This document shows positions 45,492-57,491 of a DNA stretch of 64,000 bases, in pieces. The position numbers and the translations under genes were made by a program. The stretch lies in NCBI GenBank assembly GCA_946902985.2, contig OX336388.2, positions 371,739,387-371,803,386 of the forward strand, in the 5' to 3' direction. The DNA is from Meconema thalassinum. Lineage: Eukaryota > Arthropoda > Insecta > Orthoptera > Tettigoniidae. The notes below the pieces were generated by a model. That model was not told where the DNA came from. It ran no database searches and saw nothing but the letters and a program-made list of their open reading frames with translations. Each line of letters starts with the position of its first letter. Positions within the stretch are counted from its first letter, which is position 1.

Positions 45492-46159
45492 CAGGGTCAT
45501 TATGTGTGTGCGCCCCGATAAACACGGCAAGCTAAGCCGGCTGTGACTGGCGCAGTTCGTGGGCACTCTTACGCGGTTCAGTCGGGGATGGCGCGCTCCG
45601 CTGACCCATATCGTTAGTTCACACGTGATTTGTCATTCATATGGACGTGTATCTGCAAAGATTAGACGTTAGTGTTGCACGTTTAGTGAGTATTGTGACT
45701 ACTGTGATTGTTGGTCATTCCTAGGCACCAATTCACATTGCGCGAACGTGTGTATATGCATAATTCGTGTACGAAAAGCAGAAAATCTTGTTCTGAAACG
45801 AGACGAAAATTTCGAATCAAGTTTCCAGGAAGACCTGTGCCTAATGCCAGTACAATTAGGAGGCTCGCTAAACGATTCAAGGAAACAAGCTCAGTAAAAT
45901 GTACATAATTTATTTAATAATAAGAGAGTTGACAGTTATTCTTTCATCAGAAGATGTCAGGTGTGTGTTACAAGAGAGGGAGGACATTTTCAGCATCGCC
46001 TATGAGCACTGTAAGTACACAGTATTGAATATGTTTGCTAAAAGTGTGAAAGTGCGCGCCAAGCACCGGCTGAACAGGGTACGCACGCCCGCGATCTGCG
46101 ATAGTCACAGCCGGCTAAGCTTGCCGTATTTATCGGGGCGCACATAGATAATGACCCTG
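45492..46159 (+). mobile_element. Deleted Tc1/mariner-type element with ~60-bp terminal inverted repeats
   Basis: The ends are cagggtcattatgtgtgtgc... and, inverted, ...gcgcacatagataatgaccctg. The complementarity includes gccccgataaa(c/t)acggcaagc and agccggctgtgact. TA flanks both sides (45490-45491, 46160-46161). It is only ~668 bp long and lacks a catalytic domain, so it is a non-autonomous internal-deletion derivative. Confidence 0.8.
45705..45905 (+). pseudogene. Transposase N-terminal helix-turn-helix remnant (DUF4817-like)
   Basis: The frame contains FTLRERVYMHNSCTKSRKSC and then RRKFRIKFPGRPVPNASTIR and RLAKRFKETSS. This is the pattern of the DUF4817 DNA-binding domain found at the N-terminus of a large insect transposase group. 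The rest of the protein is absent. An ATG lies at 45600-45720 depending on frame; the exact start is unclear. Confidence 0.7.
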
Positions 46160-46259
46160 TATAAGTGTTCATCGAATTTTCGTGTTTGATACACAGGCAC
46201 CCAGTAGCTTTACTCTTCAAGGCTACGTTGGAGATCTTATTAGACAGCCTGTCAGCTGT

Positions 46260-46960
46260 CAGGCGCGGATCTAGAGTTTGGCTTTGGGGGGGGGGGGGGG
46301 GGGGTCACAGAATCGAAATTGTTAAGAAAACTGGTATCACTAACAACGCAATCGCAAAATAACCAAACGTACAAAACCAGACCCATTTATTTTGCAAGCT
46401 ACATGGATAGAAATTTGATGCGTTTAGCGAACCAAAAATATTCGTACAAATTGCAACGGCGTGTTTTGCGACTTTTACATCGAGCATCGAGAAAAGTATC
46501 AAGGTAAGTTACAGTTTCCGCAAGTCGAGTTGGTACCGACAAAGGGAGAAAGTCACAGCTTAAATTGCCAACCAAGCTTGCAGATTGGACGTCGACAATT
46601 TTTTTTGGTGCGAAGAAAGTCCCAAATTCCTATCCGTGCATTGCTGCACATTCATCGTAACATCACTATAGACATCGATTCGGTAATCACAAGGTTTGCT
46701 AAACAAAATAGACGAGTTGATTTTGTTATATAAATAATCGTTTTTATATAACAGGTATGAAGTTGTAAATATGTACAGTTGAAACAGAACATAATAATTG
46801 CAATAAAGATATTTTCAGTAATGAATAAAATGAAAAAAATAAAATAAAATAACAACTGTTTTTCAGTTAAAATTCGTTGAGTATTATTTGTCTGGTTAAT
46901 GTGTTTTCGTTTTTTGAGTTTTCAAAAAAAATTGGTCTCCCCCCCCTGAATCCGCGCCTG
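46260..46960. mobile_element. hAT-like MITE
   Basis: The termini CAGGCGCGGATCTAG and, inverted, CAGGCGCGGATTCAG are each followed by a G-rich run (46285-46302 as G; 46938-46946 as C). The flanking 8-mers tcagctgt (46252-46259) and caacctgt (46961-46968) match at 5 of 8 positions, so they may be a decayed target duplication. No transposase is visible inside. Confidence 0.6.
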
Positions 46961-46964
46961 CAAC

Positions 46965-47150
46965 CTGTGGTGGTCCATTCTGTACAGGTGGCCGAAGAAA
47001 GACAGACGTCTCCTTCCGATGGCAACTATGAGGTTTACCTGGTGTTTGTAGAGTTCACAATTTGGTTTGTACCATCGTCTTCCACCTGGTAAGATACTTT
47101 GACCCACTATTTTTCGCAAGAATTTTCTTTCCTGTTCCTCGAGAATTTAT
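46965..47150 (-). pseudogene. LINE C-terminal fragment
   Basis: A minus-strand frame reads AIGRRRLSFFGHLYRMDHHR near 46975-47035, the conserved LINE tail motif. The fragment is short and broken; the hAT-like MITE sits against its 3' side. Confidence 0.65.
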
Positions 47151-47765
47151 ATATGCACAAGCAACAACAGAAGCTTTGCGAATACTGAAGTTAATCAACG
47201 AATTGTGCTATTAATGGTATATAGTATACCGAAAGGGCATTGAACGAACTGAATAATACTTATTGGTGATTTTCTTCCAGATCATGAACTGAGCAGTGTT
47301 AAAGTCCACTTCAAATGGATAAAATTTTGATAGATTTACTGACTGAAAGAGTAATGAACGCTGAGGAGTCAATGACCTTGTCCTGGATGCTCTGTTCCAC
47401 AATATGGCTATTACAGGCCAGGAACAAAGACCTAATCACTTATCGATCCCATTGTGAAGTAAATGTAGACCACTAGCTCAAACAGACTGATACACGTGTT
47501 CTGTCAAAACAGTGTGCTACATCAGACGTCGGTACAGTTGACTAAAGATGACTAAGGTCCTAATATTATGAGAAGACATTTGAGGCTTGATTTCACTCGT
47601 GGGAAGATTTATGGATGCTATACAAATATTTGTTATTAGTAGATCTCAGAAATCCATCACTTAAAAATGCCAAGAAGTGTGCACTGACGTGGTGGTAAAG
47701 AAACACATTATATCCATACGATCGAAACATGTCATCCCAATTTTAGCATATTTTCATTTGTGAAA
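47151..47765. other. No recognisable feature
   Basis: No gene or repeat boundary was identified. Confidence 0.4.
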
Positions 47766-48757
47766 AACAAGTAGTTCTTTGAAGAACTAAAAACTATTTT
47801 CATATATCCTACTTATATTAATTGCCTCTATCAAATAAAAAAAACAGTTTGATTGCTGTAATAGATTCGTAGATATTGAGAACCATCTAATATGTTTACA
47901 TATGTATGTCCTAAAGTTATGTACCATCACATGAAGATTGTTGTGTACGTGTGGTATTCAAACTTCAATCGCATGATGACGACAAAAGAAGTAAAAACGA
48001 GATTTTAAAAATTCGCACACCTGCCATCTTGTGGTTATGAAAACAATTGAAATAAATTAGATGCCAGTGGAATAACATTTGTATAAGCATTTACCGTACC
48101 AAGTTTCACAACACTCGGATGGTTAAATCGCGAGAAACGTCTATTCAAATATTTATACTTCGCGTCGCCGCCATGTAGAATTTGTGCTCACCAGGTTGTT
48201 GAAAGTCATATAAATGAACTTATGTTTATAGCCTCTATAAAGATAAAAACTGGCCTGTTTGCCATCTCTTGATGAATACAGTACATTTGCATTTGTCAGT
48301 TGGCACAGGCTAGAGTAAAAAGTGGCTTTTCACCGATGTCTCAGTCTCACTCATGGCTGTGATTATATGGAAGCCACTGAGGTATGGGTGGTGCTTAGTA
48401 ATGGCATTCGGGGCACAGTCAGTGCCTGTGAATGCTGTGAAAGGTTCTACTCATAGGGTTAGGACTACTGTTCTGACTCAGTGAGGAAAGCAATGGCAAA
48501 CTACCTCACTCCCCTTCTTGCCTAGAACGCCTCAATATAGCACTGCCTAGGGTTTTTGTGGGTATCTACTCACATAACGTAGCGGCGGTGCTTTTGAGGA
48601 TCCAACCAGCCTTCGGGCTGACTACCTAACAGACAGACAAAGATAAAACAATTCAGTTTGATTGCTGTAAAAGATTCTTAGATATTGAGAACCCCCTAAA
48701 TATTTCGGACGGACGCCATGTTGGATTGTTAAATGTATGGGCCATAGAGTTATGTAC
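47766..48757 (+). repeat. R2 repeat, 5' part, interrupted twice
   Basis: It begins acaagtagttctttgaagaa and follows the R2 order. It is split by a SINE (48249-48638) and cut at gttatgtac by the gypsy-family solo LTR. The intact copy at 21.2 kb reads gttatgtactgttatatgaa here, giving the expected sequence on the far side of the insertions. Confidence 0.75.
48249..48638 (+). mobile_element. SINE (family S7)
   Basis: Body with aagcaatggcaaactacctc, gaggatccaaccagccttcg and an acag-repeat tail. The target duplication AAAGATAAAA at 48239-48248 and 48639-48648 is exact. No obvious tRNA boxes are seen, so the head may be truncated or of another origin. Confidence 0.8.
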
Positions 48758-49493
48758 TGCCCCCGTAAATTGAATTATTTAGGGACAAAATGAGAGTATT
48801 TTCCGTCCCCATGATAAAATTTAACTAGCAAATATAATTTCTGGAAGTGTGACACAAGAGTGTAGTGTTACAAGCTCGAGACTGTGGGAGAGCCCGATCA
48901 CGTGATATGTTGCACAATGGACGCTTCTAGAAGGCTATATTTAGCATAGCAACAGCGAGTTTGGAAATTAATATTATAAATATTGTTATAAATTATGCTA
49001 TTGGATCCCAGCCCAGAGCCAATGAGAACAGGTCTTATTGAAGACGAGATCAACTTTACACAATATGATGAAATTATGCATTTAGGCCCTTAGAAGAAGA
49101 TTTTCTTATTTGGTAATGAAGAGAATATTAAGTGAAATTATGTCTGATACTTTAAAAACCACAGATCGGTTAATTTAAGCAGTAATAAGCATTGGTAATC
49201 TACGCGCTAAAATTATGGTGGGAGATTGATATGGCCGCCAAAAATTCGACTTGGAAGGGGAGATCCAAGGATCGATGTTCTTATTCCAGCAGACATTGAA
49301 GAGTGAGGAAGTGTTTTTACTGGGTTAACGGAGATCCCAAGGCTTAGTCCGAGTGCGTCGACTGTCGACTTGTGGAGACGCGAGGATAGCTAGGTGGAAC
49401 GTCAGAGATCACCGCACTTCCACTCTATGTGAAGTTGCGAGGAACATTGTATGGATTATATCTCTTATATAATTGAGATCTGAAGTTAAATAA

Positions 49494-49548
<55 letters not shown>

Positions 49549-52500
49549 AAGAACAGGTCGCATACTATATATTGTGAAAAGTCGAGCGTTTTAATATTCA
49601 CCGTTTCGACAAGATCAGCCTGTCAAGTTAAATTTCCAAATGTGTTGGAAATAAAGCTGAATATCATTATAAATTGCAACGTGAAGTTGACGAACGCAGT
49701 TCAAGTGAACAGTAGCGGAGAACTTTTCATATTGGCGCAACACATAAACATTAACAGAATGACTATTATTATTCTTCAAACATTATCATTCAGCATAATT
49801 AACATTGTTGATATGATGAACTAGATAGTCATGCGCCAGAGACATATTCGATAACAGGAGTTAAGATACAACGATGGAGCTTCGTTAGACAACGTATTCT
49901 TGAATACAGACGTAGTGTACGGTCCATCTTGTGCATTTTCGTCAGTCTACGAACACTAATATAACATCAATTAGCAATGGAAAAATTTCATTCACTATTT
50001 ATATGAATATTTCCATAGTTATATTCCAATGATGAAGCTGATCCATATTTACGACGGAGAATGGAGACTTTAGAGAAGAGATTTGTCAAGATGCTAGGGA
50101 AAGGTAGGCCAGCAACACAGAAGTATTTGCCAGAAGGATGTCGTTCGAGCCCAGGCGAATGTTGGTGAATTCCAGAGAGAGACGTTTCTTATCTGTGAGG
50201 TCACAGATCCGAGGTTCGAATGCAGATCCATCTCAGTGTCTTGTATTGATGAAACATATAAAGTATTGTGGGAATACTTACATAGATCTTCAAGTTTTCG
50301 TCCAAATAAGGTATTAGTGTATCTCAATTGTTATATAGAGCTTTATTAGTAACATTCTGAGCCAGCGAACTTATTCCATATTTTCAGCGATCTTATTCCA
50401 TATTTCTATATTTTCACATTTCATGTATTTCAGTGCTTTTATGTATTTCACACTTCAGATGTGTGTTGAGTTTTTTATACTTCAAGATTATTTAGAAGAT
50501 GATTGCATTTCATCTATTTTTCAATTTTATTCTACGGATCAGTTGTGGAACTGACATTAAAATTTTTGTTTGAGGAATTATATTGCTCATAGGGAAAAGT
50601 CGTTTCGACTCTCGAATTTTAATAATTTCATTTAAACCAAGTATTCTGACATTGTGTCATAGCTTCAAATTAAATTCTTATTAAATTTAATTTGAGCACT
50701 TTAATGTAACAACATATAACTTCAAGAAAAGAAGAAGCATCGAATGATATTGTTATATCATTATTGTACATAAACTATCGACGATCTAAGAAATACTAGT
50801 CGTTTGATAAGACCGAAGTCCTAATTCCTATGAACATTCTTTGTGTAGAGTGAAAAACATTACGACATTGACAAACCTTTCTTATTATTTGTAAAGCTAA
50901 GAGCTTTGTTCATTTAATATGTTAGAGGAAATACCTCTTGATAGAAGATTATTCAAATCTTTGGCTAGGAATTCAAAGCTAGTTTATCCCGGTCAAGATT
51001 GAATTCTATCTGACACTATAAATAACATGAGTGTTATTTTATCCTGTTTGTGTAATATCACGTCATTTTGTCGACATGATATTACAACGTTAAACAATTT
51101 ATAGCTTGACAAGTGAGATGAGACAGGAGTATTATTTTTATTACATGTATTTGCGACAGACGAGTTAACAGTTAATTATCTTGTTGTGGAGTAAACTTTA
51201 GGAGGTTAATCACGACTGTCTAATATCGTTCATTACAATTGGAAGTTTCGTTTGAAGAACTTACGCATGTATAATTGTAGTCCAGTAGTCATGTGCAATG
51301 ATACTGAAGGTCATGCCATTATTTGAGAGAAGTTCCTACACAAGATATGTTAATAACAATTAATCCCTTTTGGTTATTGTTTAACATATTAGATGATAAT
51401 TGTTTATGCCATATATATTGTTATATGAGGATTTGTAGAGCTATGGAGTGCTCGTGCGAGGGAATTCCGCATTTTAAGGAAGTCAAAGTATTGTTGTTCT
51501 TTGATAAAAAGGCATGTATCATGTTAAGAGCCGTTGTATACAAGTAGTCCAGTTTTTGTGAATTAACGATTTAGCTGTGTTAACACGAGGGTTTCAGCGG
51601 AAATGCAACTTGAGAAAGATTGTCTACTCACGTCTATAATACAATTATTAAATTTTATTAAAACCGAAGTGATGTAATTACGTACAGTTTACCTTAATTA
51701 GTCGACTGTATTATACCGATAATGTAATGAAACCTATTTAAAATGATGTGTAAGCAGTATATTAAAACTACAGAACGTTAAAGAAGGATGGTTATGTGAA
51801 AAACCAGTGTATATATTTAGTTAAGAATTATATTGTAACCGAGAAGTTAGAATCTCGAAAGTGTCTCGTTAGCAACACTAGATAATGGAAATTATTATAA
51901 TCATATTACATGTATTATAATTTTTGTGGAAATGATTTAATTAGTTAAATAATTTAGTAGGATTTATTAATCAATTGTTTTGGAATAGCGTGTGTTTTAT
52001 GAGCGGATGTTTTTGGTGTGTATGATTATTCATTGTTAAGAGCATATGTGGAACCGAATTGGTATAGAACAATTGCGGAGTGCGAATGAAAGAGTGCATT
52101 ACAATTTTTAGAATGATTGTTTAAGATACAAAGTAGTTATGTGAACTTTTGTAAGATATAAATGTTAATTTTTACGTGTTTTTATAAACGCACACACAAG
52201 CAGTCTCTGTGGGCTAGCGAGAATGATTCACCGTTAGCATTGGAGAGCGATGACATAATATGATCAGGTGTAGACCCACCGCATTGAATTTATTGTATAA
52301 ACCAGTTTCGAGTACAGCATGGTGCAGAGATTTCATTGATGAAACAAAGCCACGGCACGTGCGTTCTGCAAACGCAGGCTTGTGAATGAAACCATGTGTC
52401 TGGAATGCCATTAAGAGGCTTCATTAAACGTTTTTATTTTTACGGAGTGTAGGCCTAGAACAAGCCAAGTTTTATACTCATAATTTTTAATACAGCATTG

Positions 52501-52923
52501 TAGTAAGATGTAGAGTTGAAAGGAGGTGTGAATGATTGCGTATTTTTAATTTTAATGTATATTGTTAAATTCGTTTATTGATATTTTGTTTATAGTAGAT
52601 TAGTTTACCCTATTGTTAATACATTTTGTTCAGATTGTTTTCCATTGTTGTTGGAGTGTGATTCATTTTAAATATAAGGAGCAGAGTATTGTGGATGTAG
52701 TGTAGGCGAAGCTGAATTCCCAGTCCCCGAGAGGTAAGTAAAGGTGACTGCCCCGTGTAGTTAGTTGTTGATCCATAATATTCTGGTAACTGCTGTCTGT
52801 AAATCCCTAAAGACCATGATGGAAGTGGTTTCTAATGTAGTGTTTGCCGGAGCAGTTAGAAATAGGCAATCCAGCGGGGGCAATGGATATTCCAACAGGA
52901 TCCTTTCGGGATTACGGGGTACA
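48758..52923 (+). mobile_element. Solo LTR of the long-LTR gypsy family, diverged subfamily (4166 bp)
   Basis: It starts TGCCCCCGTAAATTGAATTA and ends ...TTACGGGGTACA, with the 4-bp duplication GTAC at 48754-48757 and 52924-52927. It is homologous along its length to the LTR at 52928-56831 (for example tcgacgatctaagaaatact at about 50772 against tcgacgatcttggaaatact at about 54859; gaggtaagtaa near both 3' ends) but well diverged. No internal sequence is attached. A (TA)n microsatellite lies at 49495-49548. Confidence 0.85.
49495..49548. repeat. (TA)n microsatellite
   Basis: Nearly pure TA dinucleotides inside the solo LTR, absent from the related LTR at 52.9-56.8 kb. Confidence 0.9.
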
Positions 52924-55900
52924 GTACTGCCCCCGTAATTGAATTATGTAGAGACCACGGTGGCTATATTGAAATTATCAGGAAAGTTATGGCTGTCATA
53001 GTTATGACGTGGGTAGTCATGACGTAAGCACGGATGACGTAAATGTTATGCCAGCAGGTTACTTGAGCTGAGATTCTCAGTGACGTCAGCATTTAGTCGA
53101 GAATATTCCAAGATTTACGACGCAGTCGCAGGAAACGAGGAATTCTGCTGAGGAAGAAACTATGCTATTGGAGGAGAGGCTTGAACCAATCAACGATAGT
53201 TTAAAAGAAGACGGAGATTGCTGAAACTATGGTATTTTTATTACTTTTGGAATGCAGAATTGTGGAAATCCATTTGCAGTAGAAGCATTGATTTGGAAGT
53301 TTGGTGAAATTTATTTTCAGTTTTTGAATTTTGAAAATCCGTCATGTATTAACGAAGTTGGAACTTTTAGCGATGACGTAGTATCACGCTCTGGAAGGGA
53401 TGGAAACGCCCCTCGTGAAGTTAATAAAAGGGCTTGCGCAGAAGAGAGGAGTCTCTTTCATTCTCCGATCATTCTCAGATCTCATTCTCAGATCATCGAA
53501 GTATAATTGTGAAAGTTCTTTTCTTATACAGTCATTATAGTGAGACGTCGAAGTGAAAAGTTGTGAAAAGAGTCGTCTTTGTAACGCGTGGGGAAGCCAC
53601 TATATTAACGAGATCCATGTCAAACTAGGTGAAGTTGAGACGGACCTTAGAACGCTTCGGCAAGTTTAGTTTTGAACAGTTAGCGGTCACCGATAAGCTG
53701 ATTGTATTGTGCAGTGCTACATAAAGTAATAGAGAAAAGCTGAACAATTTCGACCGATTAGTTTGAAAGATATTAGCAGTTTTATACGACTGACAAAAGT
53801 GATTATCTCGCCACAAGAGAAGCACTATTGTATATCCAGAATCAACGCAACGGCTGACGCTGCGAGTGGAATAGAAAGACTTCAGATTGCTTTGTTACAC
53901 AACGCTACAGTATAATGGAGCAATTTAATACGGCAGTTTGTTCTTCTATGACTACAACCGAAGAGCAGATGGAAGGCTAAAGGACTTAATGCAATTGAGA
54001 CATATTTCAACGGAGTAAGATAGCAACATGGAACTTCGCTAATTGCTATTCCACACAAGCGAACATGCGGTGAATACCATCTACACCCATGTTTCGTGAT
54101 TAAAGGCTGAATACCATCGAACAGCCATGAAAATGATTTCATACTCTTTCAATATGAATAATTTCTTCGGAAATTTCTACAAAACTTCATGGCGATTGTC
54201 TGCTGGAACTTCAGGGAATTTTTCAAGAGAGGTCAGGGATATCCCGACTCACAAAGAAGATTATTGCCGGAAGGATGTCTATTCGTCTTCGAGGAGCAGA
54301 GCGATTCACGGAGAAGGAAGCAGTTCGATTCTCCGAGGGTGCTATTTCCTATTTCGAGGATGGAGCTCAGCTGTAACTTGGTGAAATGGATCCATCAGCA
54401 GTCTTCTTTGGGGAATTTTCCTCTGGAACGTCAATCGGCAGATAAGGTAGTCGTGAACGTTTATTGTATTTGAGTATCTTAATAATGTTTGAGCAACCAT
54501 TTTTCCCATATTTTTATCCTCATGTATTTTGCCCTATTTTCTTGTTGAGATTCTTATTCTCAGTACGCCTTGTTGAGTTATGCCTTTTTCGACGATTTAT
54601 TAAGACATTGTTATGTCATGGGCATAGTTAATGATTTTGGATCAGTTGAGACTGATATTTGGATTTTTCAGTAATTAATAATTTTTGTAGTCACGATTTG
54701 ACTGTAAGTTAATGATTTTTATGGCAGATTTAAATTCAGACAGCGTGTCATTTTATTAAAGTAATTCTACCCCAGTTTAATTACTTTGACCAATTTTCTG
54801 TCATCATCAAGAAGGAAGAACATTTAAATGATTTTAGAGCGTTAAAATCCATTACGTTGTCGACGATCTTGGAAATACTAGTCGTTATTTGAATTGATTG
54901 CAACAAAGACATTTATCGTCAGTTATGAATGAACATTGCATCATAGACACTTTTGTGAAAGAGTAACTTTAATAAGGAATTTTTGAATGCATTAAAGTCA
55001 AGAACTTTTGTTAGGAGTTTTTCTCAATTAGAGATTTATATAACGATGTTTGCATTCCCCAGTCTAATTGGATTCTATTCGACTACTTTGCATTTTAGTC
55101 GCACTTTATTTGATGATAGTATTTTTATACTACAATTCTTTTAAGATGTTAATCTTAAATTTTGATAGACCAGACAGGCGTATATAAGCGTATTCACTAT
55201 TAAATTTGTTTGTGATTGGCATGTTTTGACTTCATTTCGGTTCATGAATGAAATCCACGAAGGTTAAATAAAAACAGTTTTGAAACAATTAATGATTACA
55301 AGAATTTTTAAGTGGAACTATGAATGTATAATCGCTAGTGCAGCGCGTGTTGAAAGTCGCTGATGTATAATGCCCTTGAATATGAAGGAAGTTCCCACAG
55401 GAATTAATGTTAAAGAATTATTTGTGGAAGTTTTTGTAAGTTATGTGGAAGTTTTTAATGCCATATAGATTAATATATGATGATTTTGGGCCTAATTTTA
55501 ATGCAGTTTGTGCATTAACTTGTTAGCGAAGGATTTTCCGCTGGAGTAAGATTGTCATAGTTCGTTGAAAATTAATCAAGTGAATTAACTGTTATAATTA
55601 ACACGAGTTTTGAAAGAATTTGAGATAAGATTTTGAATGAAGATTACCGTCACAAATAATTATTAAAACCTTTATTAAACCAGATTGTGACATTAACATG
55701 TATAACTAACCTTCATTGGTCGATTATATTAATCACGATTATGAAAATTACCAACCGGATGAACATGTGGTTAATGTATTTCTTAAATTAATAATTTAAA
55801 CAATTTAAATGTTAATATTGTAAATAATTGCTGTAAATATTTTTGAAAATAATGTGGAACGAGAGTGATGTTAAAGGCGTGCTTATAATATTTTTATTGT

Positions 55901-56249
55901 CTTTGACAAATATTATAAACAATTTCTTATTGTTATAAATAATTTATGTGATTTTGTTATAAACATTTAAGAGCTAATTAAACATTTGGATTGAACTTAT
56001 CAAGTTTAAGGAATTAACATAATGATCCAATAGGATGTGAGTAAAGTACTTGAAAGATTTGCGTAAATATAAATGTGAGTTGTCTTGTAGACATTTAAAA
56101 GCTTGAGAGAGCAAGCTGTATTCTTACATAACGTAGCACGTGAGAAGGGAGTCCATTTGACCAGTATGCAACAGGTTGGAGGGTAGCTCACAGCTGTGCC
56201 AACATCTGGTTATCAGCGGGCTAGGTCGTCCACACTCTGGCCTTGCGAC

Positions 56250-56257
56250 TATAAATA
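56250..56257 (+). promoter_or_regulatory. Candidate TATA box in 5' LTR
   Basis: TATAAATA lies 247 bp upstream of the AATAAA at 56504. This order would give a long U3 and a short R. An alternative start region is aataaaagggcttgcgcag near 53424. Unproven. Confidence 0.35.
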
Positions 56258-56503
56258 CCATTCTCATGTTTATTAAAAGGAAACCAAAGTGCTCTATATA
56301 TATATGTCACACCCTGACGTCCTTTTCCAATCCAATTATGTTATGAATATTACGTTATTTGGAGCTCGTGGGAGCTAATATGTTCTATATCATGTTGTAT
56401 GATAATTTTTGCAAGTCCTACAGGAGGACGTAGTCAGATTGACTTGGGCTACTGATAGCCACGTTTATTTTGTTGTGTTATTAAAATCATACCCTTTATT
56501 TGA

Positions 56504-56509
56504 AATAAA
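56504..56509 (+). terminator. Candidate polyadenylation signal in LTR
   Basis: AATAAA in tttgaaataaagcttttgt. It is followed within ~30 bp by T/G-containing sequence, as expected for an LTR R/U5 boundary. Assigned by motif only. Confidence 0.4.
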
Positions 56510-56630
56510 GCTTTTGTACAGTTCAAAGTTCTCGTCTTCGTTCTGGTTCATTTTTAAATGTCATGGTGGAGGTTATTGTGTGAACAGACTTTTAGTGATC
56601 CTGTTGTCAACTCAATCCCCGAGATAATTA

Positions 56631-56650
56631 AGAGGTAAGTAACGGTAAGT
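56631..56650 (+). promoter_or_regulatory. Conserved splice-donor-like site near LTR 3' end
   Basis: gaggtaagtaacggtaagta contains two GTAAGT matches. The first, in GAGGTAAGTAA, is conserved in the diverged solo LTR at 52731-52741. It could be a 5' splice donor of a leader intron. No acceptor was identified. Confidence 0.4.
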
Positions 56651-56830
56651 ATGAACCCCCGTCTATTTTGGTGTGTTCCACAATGATTTCCTGTGAACTT
56701 CTGTGCTCTTATCTCGATAGTATCTGTCAGTGCCATTTTCATTGATGTAACTGAGCCGGTGCGATTGATTGTTGGCAATCCGATTGAGGGGGCGGATATC
56801 TGACAGCCTACTATCCAGGTAAACGGGGAC

Positions 56831-57023
56831 AGAAAGATTGGCGACCCTAAAACGTGGGGCCTGTTCGACTAAACTGGATCACCAGGTTGAACGCCAGAAA
56901 GATTGGCGCACCTAAAACGTTGGGGCTCGATTCAACAAAACTGGATTACCAGGTTGAACGCTAATAAGAGTGGCAAACCTAAAACGTGAGGTTCGATTAG
57001 ACTCAAATAAAGAGGTTGATTCT
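56831..57023 (+). repeat. Three tandem copies of a primer-binding-site region
   Basis: Units 56831-56895, 56896-56962 and 56963-57023 (65, 67 and 61 bp) each contain TGGC(GAC/GCA/AAA)CCTAAAACGT, at 56839, 56904 and 56971. The first lies where a gypsy primer-binding site should be. Copies 1 and 2 also share actggat(c/t)accaggttgaac. The matching tRNA is not identified from the sequence. Confidence 0.75.
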
Positions 57024-57491
57024 TTGTTAGATGTCTAGGCCAATTGTAGAATTTAAGAGTGTGATTATATAGGAATTAAATGTTGTATTGTATTAGGAAA
57101 ATTACACTCAGAAAAGATCAGATCTTATACAACTTGAGAAAGGTTAAATAGGCTGAAAACTTAGAAAAATCGTTTATGATCTGGAATCTTATTTTATTTG
57201 ACCGGCTTATGACATTTTAGTCATATTAAAAATAAAATAAAATTATTTGGATTGTAAATGTAAATTATTGGTGTTAGGATATTTTAAAATAAGCCAGGGA
57301 AATTTGAACATGTACTTGAGTTTGTTTCAACATGAAGTATCGTCGAAAGTTAATTATAAGGTAGTTATAAGTTAGATTTAAGACAGAAAATTGATCAAAA
57401 ATTATATATGGTGAAAAGTGTTGCTCAAATGTTGTTATTTTGCTCTATTGATGTATGTCCCTACAGCAGTCTATTTTTGAATAATATTGTA

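Larger units (their letters stand above)
52928..56831 (+). mobile_element. 5' LTR of gypsy element (3904 bp)
   Basis: It begins TGCCCCCGTAATTGAATTAT and ends ...TAAACGGGGACA, 7 bp before a primer-binding-site-like TGGCGACC. The first 759 bp recur at 63242-64000 with a single substitution found (A 53206 to G 63520). The length is far above the few hundred bases usual for insect gypsy LTRs. Candidate signals are the TATA-like TATAAATA at 56250 and AATAAA at 56504. The short frames inside, including an 84-codon one at 53252, look fortuitous. Confidence 0.85.

Noticed and set aside
53252..53506. 84-residue ORF present identically at 53252 and 63566
   Set aside because: The identity only reflects the two LTRs of one young element. 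There is no recognisable domain and no match in the diverged solo LTR.
48758..56831. 48758-56831 as one element with an internal region
   Set aside because: The two halves are homologous to each other, both start TGCCCCCGTAA and end GGGG(T)ACA, and are separated by GTAC. So they are two LTRs, the first solo.
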